Of a DNA stretch of 64,000 bases, positions 45,468 through 53,551 are shown in pieces. The translations under genes were made by a program, and so were the position numbers. The notes beneath the pieces were generated by a model, which had not been told where the DNA came from, ran no database searches, and was given only the letters and a program-made list of their open reading frames with translations. The stretch is from assembly GCA_004556055.1 (NCBI GenBank), contig SFIW01000004.1, forward strand, positions 1 to 64,000, written 5' to 3'. Every line of letters starts with the position of its first letter. Within the stretch, counting starts at the first letter, position 1. Source of the DNA: Planctomycetaceae bacterium (GTDB lineage: Bacteria > Planctomycetota > Planctomycetia > Pirellulales > Thermoguttaceae).

Positions 45468-45503
45468 CCAAAATTAAGCGCCGTCGCAAAGGGGACGGCG
45501 CTT
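45468..45503 (-). terminator. Intrinsic terminator of the GH43-GH32-diheme transcript
   Basis: 10-bp stem (45476-45485 with 45494-45503), loop GCAAAGGG on the plus strand, followed on the minus strand by AATTTT. Confidence 0.82.
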
Positions 45504-45525
45504 AACCTCAAAACGCGCGCTCTAT

Positions 45526-48500
45526 TTACGGAGCATAGAGCTCGCAAGGTTCTACGTCGAGCAACGGCCAGACGAGTTCTCCCTTCATTTGAGATTCTTC
45601 GTCTTGGAAAGCGCCTAGTCGCAACGCGTTGGCGTCGAGCCAAAGAATAAACGCATGGCGCTCCGACTCAGAAACGCTATCGATATGATTCTCGTCGAAA
45701 AGAATCGTACCGAGCCGCGATTCAGACGCGCCGACGCGTCCTGGTCGCGCGCGCGATCCGCCATGAACGCCCGTCGTCGTCAGACCGCCGCGCATCGAAC
45801 CGCTATAGTAATAAACGTAAGGACGAAAATCCTCGTGATCCATCTTTTGAAACGCGACGTCCTTTTCAACGTGGCACGGAATACAGCTCTTTTCCGTTAT
45901 GGGCTTAATGAGTCGATAAAAGTTGATCGGCTCGACGGGACCGCATTCCGGTTCAATCTTCGACGCAGGGCGCTGGAACGCAAGAGGTTGAGACGTCGTC
46001 TCGACGTTGCGAACGCTTTCTTCCGTAGGCTCGTGGCACCCCACGCAAACAAGATTTTCGCCAGGGTGAACGAACGCGACCGCGCGCATTGTTTGCACCG
46101 CCATATTCTTCTCGTCTAGGGCCTGGAAAATCAGCTGCTTACCATAAGGAGCCTCAAAGAACGCGCTTCCGTCTTCTTCCACTGGAACCGTGCCAAGAGG
46201 AATTCTAGGCGTATTTTCCGTAGCAAAACCGACGAAGGGGGTATCCATCCAAGGATTGGATTTCGGAATGACCTGAAGAACGCGCAAACGTTTAATTGGA
46301 CGATCTGCTGGGAAGGGTCGATCGTGAATATTCACATTCACGACCCCGATCGTCGCCGTCTTGTCCGCGTTGACAAAATCTTCGCCCTGAGCGGTTTGCT
46401 GCGGGACGACAGGGGGGCGTTGACGCGCTCGAAGCGGGATCGGTTCCGAAAGTCGTACTCGCGGGTCGTAACCTATCGGAAGAAGCTCTCGTTCGCAAAG
46501 AAGTTCTTCGTTGCCGTAACGATCAAGCATCACGAGATCTTCCCAACTGTTGCAGAGAAAAAGGTCTTCGCTAAGCGCCCATGGAGCTCCATAACGGTAC
46601 TGACTGCGGTCTGCGCTCTCTGATTCAGGAAAAGGTTCATAGGGCGTAATCCGTCTAATTTGACTCATATGGTTGTCGTTGGGAACGCGTAGATCAAGGA
46701 TGCAGAGCGATCCAAACGACTCGCCGTGATGGGGAGCGGCTGTAAAGACGTAACGGTGAGAACCGGGGATTGGACGAAACTGCATTTGAGTCATCGGCAA
46801 ACCGGAAGGAGCGTCCGCGCATTGACCAAATCGATGATCCCCGTGTTCGCAGTCTTCAAACGTGTCCCAAGGATACGGATAATTTCCCTGAGGGGAACGC
46901 GGATTGCGACCGTCGGGCGCGCAGGTCCAAAACGACGAACCAAGACAGTTTTCGCGATCTGTATAATCCCATCTAGAGAAGACCAGCGCCCCGTTGTTAT
47001 CGACTGCCGGACGCCACTCGCTCGTTTCAAAATAACTAATGGGATATATATCGGTTCCGTCGTTCTTCATCGAATGCATGACGGCGGTAGTAACGCGTAA
47101 CGCCGCGCTTTCTCCAAAACATCGAATAAAACCGCCGCGACGTTCAGAACAGAAAACAAGCCGACCGGACGGAAGTTCGCAAACGTCGAAATCATTGTAA
47201 GAACCGTCCGTTAATTGTTCGATTGTTTCTCCCTCTATCGACGTCTTAAAAATCTTCCACGTCGTATCAGGCGTCCATATCCACCGATGTTCCTGAGAAT
47301 TACACCATGAAAAATAGATCGTTTTCCCATCGTAACTCAGCTCCGGCTTATAGAAAGATCCACCCGTCAGTTCACGCCCGGCAAGTCGTTTATGCGTCGC
47401 CGTTTCAACGACTTTTTTACCGGAAATTAGGTCGACGGCGCGCGGCGTCTTTTCCTTCCATCCTTCAAGCGCAAAGATTCCTCCGCCATGGATCGTATTG
47501 AATCCATAGACTTGAGTCGACATATGCCCCCCCATGCGATCCGTATTGCTCATGTTGGTTAATCGAGAACCTGCATAGCATCCACGCGCAAGGAACATAA
47601 TGCGATCAAGATCGACCGCCTCTGTCTGAGCAAACATTATTTGTCGTCGCAAAGCGCACGCGATAAAGTAGTCGGTCGACGTTTGAGCGTGATCCGAAAC
47701 GTAAGAGTCGTCTTTCAACGCGTTGGAAACGACCGCTTCGAATCGTTCAAAATCCTGTTCAAGAACCTTGAACTGTTCGTTCTCTTCGAAGTTTCCTCCG
47801 TCAAGAAGAGCGCGTGTTCGCCGAAGGACGACCTGAACCGGCAGTTTTTCCCGACCGGGAAAAACAAGCGCGTTTTCGTCATAGACTTGATCTGCCGCCC
47901 CGCGAGGCAAGACGCGTTCCCCCCTTAATTCGAGCTCTATTTCGAGGAATCGTTCTCCCCATGCGGAAAAGACGCCGGCGCGGTAATTATCCGCGTTCAC
48001 ACTGCTGAGCGAAAGGGATTGAACCCTAGCGTTGAATCGCGACGCGTCGACTTCCTGGACGGGAATATTTTTAGCGGGCTTCTCTCCAGGTTGGACGTCT
48101 ATTTCAAGAGCGCCGGAAGGAAAGAGAAAATCTAGGGAGTTCAAACGAAAAGCCGTAACGCGTTTTTCAAGCTTCTCCGCCAGCGTTCCTTCGACAGGGA
48201 AGGCGACTTCTTGAATCTCAAGATCTTTTTCGATCTGCGTATACGAAAGGCTCTCTTCAACGTCGGCGTCTCGGCGCGACGATTGCAAATATTTCGGCGT
48301 CGACGCAAAGCGTTCCACCTTAAGAGGGGCGTCGTCAGGAACGCTTTCTTCAAGTAGTTGGAAAATACGTTTTTCCTCGGCAAGATCGGCGCTCCCCTTC
48401 TCTTCTTCAAAATGACAAAGGAAAAGCGTCGTTTCGTCCGCTTCTAAGGGCGAATGAGGAACCGCTTCTGGGGAAAATTCTTTGACCCCCTGCGAAATGC

Positions 48501-49128
48501 GCAACTCGTCGACGATTCCATTGCAGAAAAGCCCCTTTTCGACGAGGGATCCTATCGCAAAACGCGCAGATTCGGGAGTCGCGCTATCTTCGTAATCGAT
48601 TGGTACGCGACCGGCAAGATTTCCGTCGACATACAAGCGCGCCTCGTCGTGATCAAAAACGAGTCCTAAAAAATGCGCGCGTCCGTCGACAAGAGACGTT
48701 TCCGCGCTCAAGACGTTCCCTGCGCGATTTCCTGGAACATATAACGACAACGCTCCTGTTCCTTGGAAAGCGTACAATTCCCAATGTCGCGGCGAACTTT
48801 TCTCTTCGTTAGCGAGAAGGATTTGAAACGCGTCCGACGAATCGACGCGCGCCCAAAGTTCAACGGTAAACGGACGTGAAGAAATTGAGAGACGCGCGTC
48901 GCTTGGAAAAATTATCGAATTACTCCGCGGAGCGATCGCCGTTCCTAATTCCTGAGAAAAAGAATCGACAACGAAAGATTGGCCAGTCAGATCACACACG
49001 TCGACGGCGGAATCCTTGGCGCTAATTCGGTTGATAGTCGGAGGAAGCTGCGCAAAAGCGGCGTTGAAGCCAGCTCCAACAACAAGCGCAGACGCGATAA
49101 GGCAAAGGCGTTTCAAGATGAAAGTCAT
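45526..49128 (-). CDS. Secreted LamG-propeller protein with two CxxCH motifs (hydrazine-synthase-alpha-like)
   Basis: 1200 residues with signal peptide (LCLIASALVVGAGFNAAFAQ). Residues about 70-235 form a LamG-like domain (RPFTVELWARVDSSDAF, then DEARLYVDGNLAGRV). About 560-900 is a TolB-like propeller (ELSYDGKTIYFSW, then SGRLVFCSERRGGFIRC). The end has two heme-type motifs, CVGCH (1028-1032) and CIPCH (1082-1086), then TTTGVHGGSRARPGRVGASE and ERHAFILWLDANA, as in HZS-alpha-type C-terminal domains of planctomycete proteins. Heme c binding is expected but not shown. GGAGGG lies inside the upstream gene, six bases before the ATG, and its start overlaps that gene's stop (ATGA). Confidence 0.85.
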   Translation of the reverse strand: MTFILKRLCLIASALVVGAGFNAAFAQLPPTINRISAKDSAVDVCDLTGQSFVVDSFSQELGTAIAPRSNSIIFPSDARLSISSRPFTVELWARVDSSDAFQILLANEEKSSPRHWELYAFQGTGALSLYVPGNRAGNVLSAETSLVDGRAHFLGLVFDHDEARLYVDGNLAGRVPIDYEDSATPESARFAIGSLVEKGLFCNGIVDELRISQGVKEFSPEAVPHSPLEADETTLFLCHFEEEKGSADLAEEKRIFQLLEESVPDDAPLKVERFASTPKYLQSSRRDADVEESLSYTQIEKDLEIQEVAFPVEGTLAEKLEKRVTAFRLNSLDFLFPSGALEIDVQPGEKPAKNIPVQEVDASRFNARVQSLSLSSVNADNYRAGVFSAWGERFLEIELELRGERVLPRGAADQVYDENALVFPGREKLPVQVVLRRTRALLDGGNFEENEQFKVLEQDFERFEAVVSNALKDDSYVSDHAQTSTDYFIACALRRQIMFAQTEAVDLDRIMFLARGCYAGSRLTNMSNTDRMGGHMSTQVYGFNTIHGGGIFALEGWKEKTPRAVDLISGKKVVETATHKRLAGRELTGGSFYKPELSYDGKTIYFSWCNSQEHRWIWTPDTTWKIFKTSIEGETIEQLTDGSYNDFDVCELPSGRLVFCSERRGGFIRCFGESAALRVTTAVMHSMKNDGTDIYPISYFETSEWRPAVDNNGALVFSRWDYTDRENCLGSSFWTCAPDGRNPRSPQGNYPYPWDTFEDCEHGDHRFGQCADAPSGLPMTQMQFRPIPGSHRYVFTAAPHHGESFGSLCILDLRVPNDNHMSQIRRITPYEPFPESESADRSQYRYGAPWALSEDLFLCNSWEDLVMLDRYGNEELLCERELLPIGYDPRVRLSEPIPLRARQRPPVVPQQTAQGEDFVNADKTATIGVVNVNIHDRPFPADRPIKRLRVLQVIPKSNPWMDTPFVGFATENTPRIPLGTVPVEEDGSAFFEAPYGKQLIFQALDEKNMAVQTMRAVAFVHPGENLVCVGCHEPTEESVRNVETTSQPLAFQRPASKIEPECGPVEPINFYRLIKPITEKSCIPCHVEKDVAFQKMDHEDFRPYVYYYSGSMRGGLTTTGVHGGSRARPGRVGASESRLGTILFDENHIDSVSESERHAFILWLDANALRLGAFQDEESQMKGELVWPLLDVEPCELYAP

Positions 49129-51239
49129 TTATTACCCTCCAGTTGCAGAGGGTAAATTTCAAGAGTTTCTAGTTCGAGCTTCTCGGAGGATTCATTAACA
49201 ACGGAAACTTCGCGCACTTCTTTCTCCCGCGAAGCATAGGTCGCGGTTCGCGATCCGTTGACGCAAAGGTCGACGACGACGTTCGTCGCGTAACAGTCGA
49301 GTTCAAGACGACCGGACGATAAGTCGACGCGCGCAAGTTTCACGTCGTTGAGATAGACGGCGCGTTCGCAAAAAGAAACGCGTATCTGGCGATTAGGAGC
49401 GTAGCAAACCGTTAAATCGCGCAGAGAATCCAACTTTTCAGGGGAATATGAAAGGCGCGCGACAAGCCGGAATTGCTCTGGAGTCGAATCGACGTAAATC
49501 TCTCGATCGCGCCTGTTTTTAAGAAATACGCTCGGTTCGGACTCGGTCTTAGGCTCTAGTTCAGGGACGAAGCGTTCCCCGAGCGTTCCGTCTTCAAAGC
49601 GGATCAACTCATGAAACACGGCGGCGCCGCCAAAACCGCGTTCGCGAGTCCATCCGCAGATAATCCGTCGATCGTCGCCAAAAGGCGCGGTCTTGGGCAC
49701 GTTCACGAGACCGGTCATGAGCGTATTCGGCGCGGGAGGAAGCTCCCAAGGTCCAAGGGGATTTCGCGAGCGCTTGTAATAGCCGTTCACATGATTGGCT
49801 ATCACGTAGTAATAATCCCCCCACTTAAACCAATCGGGACACTCCGGCTCTCCAGGCAGATGGGTATAGATCGGGTCTTGAAGCCGCCATGTTTCTAAGT
49901 CGTCGGAAACGGCGTGCGCCCAGCATCCCTTCCCTAAGTAACTTGTCGTCGCATACATATGGTACTTTCCGTCGTCGGGAGAGACAAAAACGATCGGATC
50001 GCGCGTTCCGGTTGCATACCCCTCAGGGAACGTCAAAAGGGGCGCTGGGTCGATTTTAGCGAAGTGCACCCCATCGTCGCTAACAGCGCTCGCTAAAAGG
50101 CCAAACGCTCGATGTTTAACGCCGTCGGGAGTAGTGTGCTCAACCGTGCGATTCGCATAAAACGCGTAATATTTTCCATTTTCATAAAAGAGAGATCCGG
50201 TACAAATCGAACCTTCATTTTGATCGTCTATCGCAAGGAGAAAAGGCTCATGCTTCCAGGTTTTGAGGTCGCGCGACGTCGCCTGAATCCACTGATGAGC
50301 GCCAAATCCATTCTTGGCGCCATGACGGTTCTTATCGAGAAGGTAAATGAAGTGAAAAACGCCGTCCGCATAAAAAGGCATACAATCGCCGACCCCGTAA
50401 TTATTCGGCGGAGTCCAGTACTGCGGGGACTCTCCCAGCCTTCGTTCCGTACGACTTCGAGCGTCGCAACGCGAGTCGCCACCAGCCAGTTTGCGAAGTT
50501 CCTCGTCGGTTAGAGCGCGATCCCACACGGCCAGAAAGTCGATCTGTCCTTCGAAGCCAGGGCGCGGATCAGACTTTAGATCGATCGAGTCATATTGGCC
50601 GCCTATAACAAGCGGAACGTCGTTCGTTCTCAAATCGCCCAACATGAAGTCTTCGTCGTAACAACGTCCGTCCAAAAAGAGCTCGGATTTGACGCCGTTC
50701 ACGCGACAGTACACGTCGTGCCACTGAGCCTCAGCGACGCTCGGATCAGGGGTTTCGTCCAAACGCGCGCGCATCTGTAGCAAGCTTGTGTTTCCCGTCG
50801 TTCCGACCTCCGCGCCAATCGCTCCGTCAAGACAAAAGAGGTTAAAACTCAGCGCCGCATGGCCACCATGACAAGAAAATAGAGGAGCGTTGCGCCACGT
50901 TTCGCTAGAGCATTTCACCCTAACGCCAAAGGTAATTTCCCGACCGTCAATAGCGTGTAATTTCGCATTTAACGCGTCGGAGACTGTCGCAAATCCTCCT
51001 TGCGTGACAGACGCGACTACGCCGTCCCCACCGCGCAGTAGAGACTCGTCGCGATCGATTCCTTCCAGCGCCTCGCCGCAATGAAAATCACCTTGAGAAA
51101 TAACCTCCTCGTCGGCGGCAAAATTTAGGAAAACGACCGCGTTCGTCAGGGGCGTCGTTTCCTCAGCTCCTTGCGCGCAAGCGCTTAAAAACGTAATAAG
51201 AAACGTCGCGCAAAAAACGATTTGTATTATACGATTCAT
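49125..51239 (-). CDS. Secreted LamG-GH32-like glycosidase
   Basis: 704 residues from the ATG with GGAG at 6 bases; a GTG four codons upstream is rejected. Signal peptide ends near LSACAQGAE. A LamG-like domain (about 30-250, ending RALTDEELRKLAGG) precedes a five-bladed propeller (about 270-580) with GDCMPFYADGVFHFIYLLD (nucleophile Asp region), TGTRDPIVF (RDP motif) and PECPDWFKWGDYYYVIAN (the EC motif with acid/base Glu), the GH32 arrangement. A C-terminal sandwich closes the protein. Fructan or related beta-fructoside cleavage is the family expectation; the specificity is uncertain. Translationally coupled to the next gene. Confidence 0.83.
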   Translation of the reverse strand: MNRIIQIVFCATFLITFLSACAQGAEETTPLTNAVVFLNFAADEEVISQGDFHCGEALEGIDRDESLLRGGDGVVASVTQGGFATVSDALNAKLHAIDGREITFGVRVKCSSETWRNAPLFSCHGGHAALSFNLFCLDGAIGAEVGTTGNTSLLQMRARLDETPDPSVAEAQWHDVYCRVNGVKSELFLDGRCYDEDFMLGDLRTNDVPLVIGGQYDSIDLKSDPRPGFEGQIDFLAVWDRALTDEELRKLAGGDSRCDARSRTERRLGESPQYWTPPNNYGVGDCMPFYADGVFHFIYLLDKNRHGAKNGFGAHQWIQATSRDLKTWKHEPFLLAIDDQNEGSICTGSLFYENGKYYAFYANRTVEHTTPDGVKHRAFGLLASAVSDDGVHFAKIDPAPLLTFPEGYATGTRDPIVFVSPDDGKYHMYATTSYLGKGCWAHAVSDDLETWRLQDPIYTHLPGEPECPDWFKWGDYYYVIANHVNGYYKRSRNPLGPWELPPAPNTLMTGLVNVPKTAPFGDDRRIICGWTRERGFGGAAVFHELIRFEDGTLGERFVPELEPKTESEPSVFLKNRRDREIYVDSTPEQFRLVARLSYSPEKLDSLRDLTVCYAPNRQIRVSFCERAVYLNDVKLARVDLSSGRLELDCYATNVVVDLCVNGSRTATYASREKEVREVSVVNESSEKLELETLEIYPLQLEGNK

Positions 51240-51281
51240 AAAATGCTCCACTGCTACGCTAATTCACGCGCTAAGAATCAA

Positions 51282-52343
51282 CTATTGAAGCGATGACGCC
51301 AAACTTTTCAGATCAACAGGCTTGGATATTCCCTCATGCGTTGGTTCGATTGGCATAATCGAACCGTCGGTCGCAAATTCAAAGCGATCAAGGCAAACCT
51401 GACGAGAATAACTCTGGTCTTTATGGGGAACGACTAGGCGATGATAAAAGATGTAGTTTTCACCGTTGGGAAGAAACAAAAACGAATGATGGCCTGGGCC
51501 AAGGATATTCTTTTCGGGCCTCTTCGAAAGAATCACCGGAGTTTTCTCCTGCCTCGTGAAAGGGCCTAGAGGAGAATTGGAAGTAGCGCACCAAACTTCA
51601 TAGTTCGGATCCCACGTTGGATTTTTGGACCATGTCAGATAGTACTGACCATTACGGTAGAAGACGTACGTTCCTTCAAAAAAATTCTCAGGGGTAATAT
51701 CTCGAATCGTCTCCTTTTTGATCGCGGTTAGAGAGGCGTCTAACTCAGCGACGCATAAGTAGGAATTACCCCAATAGAGGTACGTCTTACCCGACACGGG
51801 GTCGGCAAAGACGAACGGATCGATCTCGACGCCTCCACGCCCTTGAGGCCGAAGATCATGCCCGATGATTTCCCCAACGTCGACAAAGGGACCGACGGGG
51901 TCTTCGCCAACAGCTACGCCGATTTTTTCATTCGCGCAGTAGTAAAAATAATATCGATAGACTCCGTCGTCTCCTTTCCTCTCGAGAATGGAGGGAGCCC
52001 AAAATTTACAATTTTCCCAGTGAATATCTGATTTGCGCAGGACATAGCCCTCGCATTGCCAATCGACAAGATTATCGCTCGACCATACGGTAAAGCCCGG
52101 CTCTTTCGCTCCAGGAAGGTTTCCGGTAGGATAAATGTAAACTCGACCGGTTTTTTGCGAAAATAAGACCTCGGGGTCGGCGGCAATTGCAGGGAAAATA
52201 GGATTATGGAAGTTCTTTTCAGCGGAATACGCCGCGCTCGTTATTGAGTCGCCGATCAAGAATGACGTCGACGCGCAAAGGGCGACCTTCAAAAAATTCC
52301 GCCTCGTCGATTTGTAAAGATTCGTTGGTTCAAACCTATTCAT
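51282..52343 (-). CDS. GH43-like glycosidase with Tat-type signal
   Basis: 353 residues. N terminus STRRNFLKVALCASTSFLIG is a twin-arginine-type signal. The five-bladed propeller has the GH43 acids in AADPEVLF (base Asp), VEIDPFVF (pKa Asp) and NFFEGTYVFYRN (acid Glu). PGHHSFLFLPNGENYIFYHR is the conserved late blade. Family members cleave arabinofuranosides or xylosides. AGGAGG is four bases before the ATG. It leads a transcript that continues into the GH32-like gene (42 bases) and the diheme gene. Confidence 0.88.
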   Translation of the reverse strand: MNRFEPTNLYKSTRRNFLKVALCASTSFLIGDSITSAAYSAEKNFHNPIFPAIAADPEVLFSQKTGRVYIYPTGNLPGAKEPGFTVWSSDNLVDWQCEGYVLRKSDIHWENCKFWAPSILERKGDDGVYRYYFYYCANEKIGVAVGEDPVGPFVDVGEIIGHDLRPQGRGGVEIDPFVFADPVSGKTYLYWGNSYLCVAELDASLTAIKKETIRDITPENFFEGTYVFYRNGQYYLTWSKNPTWDPNYEVWCATSNSPLGPFTRQEKTPVILSKRPEKNILGPGHHSFLFLPNGENYIFYHRLVVPHKDQSYSRQVCLDRFEFATDGSIMPIEPTHEGISKPVDLKSLASSLQ

Positions 52344-52388
52344 ACCGCCTCCTTTGACGACTATTTATATTGACTTGTACTTCCTTCG

Positions 52389-52417
52389 ATTATATCAGAA
52401 CTTGCAACGCAGGTCAA
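52389..52417 (-). promoter_or_regulatory. Near-consensus promoter of the GH43-GH32-diheme operon
   Basis: Minus strand: TTGACC (52417-52412), 17-base spacer, TATAAT (52394-52389). Transcription would start about 40 bases before the GH43 gene. Confidence 0.85.
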
Positions 52418-52606
52418 AAATAGCCAATCCTTATGCCAAATTGAAAGGATATAAGGATAGTCGAAACGACTAAAAAATTTTATTTTTAGTATTGCAATGT
52501 ACTAAATAATACATAAAATCAAAGTACTCAATGACAACAGGGAGCAAAAAATCTCTCTTACATGGGCGTTATTTTTAACTTGGACTACCATCTAAAGAAA
52601 AATTTG

Positions 52607-52615
52607 TGGTATAAT
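52607..52615 (+). promoter_or_regulatory. Extended -10 promoter for rubrerythrin
   Basis: TGG plus TATAAT (52610-52615). No good -35 box. The leader to the ATG is about 165 bases. Confidence 0.6.
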
Positions 52616-52709
52616 CGTTGAAAATAAGTCCAACATTGGAACTATTTGTATAGTAACGTTTAGCGTTTGGAACGAACTTTTCCGACAAACGTTGACGATT
52701 CGTAAAACA

Positions 52710-52742
52710 AACGCGACGCTTGGAGACGGTAAACGTCGCGTT
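52710..52742 (+). promoter_or_regulatory. Leader hairpin before rubrerythrin
   Basis: Perfect 9-bp stem aacgcgacg (52710-52718) with cgtcgcgtt (52734-52742), 15-base loop, not followed by a T-run. It lies 47 bases before the ATG and may affect mRNA stability or expression. Confidence 0.4.
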
Positions 52743-52789
52743 GTAATCGGGCGCCTATAGCGTTCCTTTTTGTGAGAAAGGCCTGAAAC

Positions 52790-53350
52790 ATGTCTACGAA
52801 GAAAAAGTTCATCTGCAAAGTTTGTGGTTACGTTTATGAAGGCGACGCCGCTCCGGCTAAGTGTCCTCAGTGTGGAGCTCCTGCTTCCAAATTCCAAGAA
52901 CAAGCCGAAACCGCCGCGACCGGTTACGCCACCGTTCACACGATCGGCGACGGCAAAGTTGAAGACGCTGAAGTCGTCGAAGGTCTTCGCGAAAACTTTA
53001 CCGCTGAGTGCACCGAAGTTGGTATGTACCTTGCGATGAGCCGTCAGGCTGAACGCGAAGGCTATCCGGAAATCGCGGAAGCCTATAAGCGTTACGCTTT
53101 CGAAGAAGCTGAACATGCCTCCAAGTTCGCTGAACTCCTCGGCGAAGTCGTCACCGCCGACACCAAAACCAACCTCAAGATGCGCGCTGAAGCTGAAGCG
53201 GGCGCTTGCGCTGGCAAGTTCGAACTCGCCGCTCGCGCCAAGAAACTTGGTTATGACGCCATCCATGACACCGTTCATGAAATGGCTAAGGACGAAGCTC
53301 GCCATGGTTGCGGTTTCGTTGGTCTCCTCAAGAGATTCTTTAACGAATGA
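52790..53350 (+). CDS. Reverse rubrerythrin
   Basis: 186 residues. A rubredoxin-type domain comes first: CKVCGY (Cys9, Cys12) and CPQCG (Cys25, Cys28), then the ferritin-like diiron domain with ENFTAECTEVGMYL, FEEAEHASKF and KDEARHGCG. This reversed order is that of the NADH-dependent hydrogen-peroxide reductases of anaerobes, so the protein should remove peroxide and oxygen traces. Codon use is unlike most neighbours (more GCT, CGT and AAG), consistent with high expression. Single gene with own promoter and terminator; GAAAGG is 8 bases before the ATG. Confidence 0.96.
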   Translation: MSTKKKFICKVCGYVYEGDAAPAKCPQCGAPASKFQEQAETAATGYATVHTIGDGKVEDAEVVEGLRENFTAECTEVGMYLAMSRQAEREGYPEIAEAYKRYAFEEAEHASKFAELLGEVVTADTKTNLKMRAEAEAGACAGKFELAARAKKLGYDAIHDTVHEMAKDEARHGCGFVGLLKRFFNE

Positions 53351-53394
53351 TTCTTTCAATCTAATTTCGCATAGATTGATTCGTCCGTAAATTA

Positions 53395-53440
53395 AAACTT
53401 CCAACTAAATTCTTTCGTGAATTAAGTTGGAAGTTTCTTT
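53395..53440 (+). terminator. Intrinsic terminator after rubrerythrin
   Basis: Perfect 12-bp stem aaacttccaact (53395-53406) with agttggaagttt (53425-53436), followed by CTTTA. T-run weak but the stem is strong. Confidence 0.8.
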
Positions 53441-53470
53441 ATATATATAGAATCACTCTCTAGCGCATCC

Positions 53471-53499
53471 TTGCCGTCGGACTTTTTTCTCTATAGAAT
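53471..53499 (+). promoter_or_regulatory. Promoter of the sialidase gene
   Basis: TTGCCG (53471-53476), 17-base spacer, TAGAAT (53494-53499). The leader is about 45 bases. Confidence 0.5.
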
Positions 53500-53551
53500 A
53501 ATCTCATACGCTTTTTGGAGCATTCTTAGCATTTCACGAAAGGAGTTTCCT

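Larger units (their letters stand above)
52344..52789. other. 446-base intergenic region between the GH43 and rubrerythrin genes
   Basis: AT-rich divergent region. It holds the minus promoter at 52389-52417, the plus extended -10 element at 52607-52615, and a leader hairpin at 52710-52742. The middle (about 52420-52560) shows no gene or strong repeat. Confidence 0.7.

Noticed and set aside
52592..53404. A 270-residue frame opposite rubrerythrin
   Set aside because: Fully covers the real gene, Phe/Gly-rich as expected from the complement, no motif.
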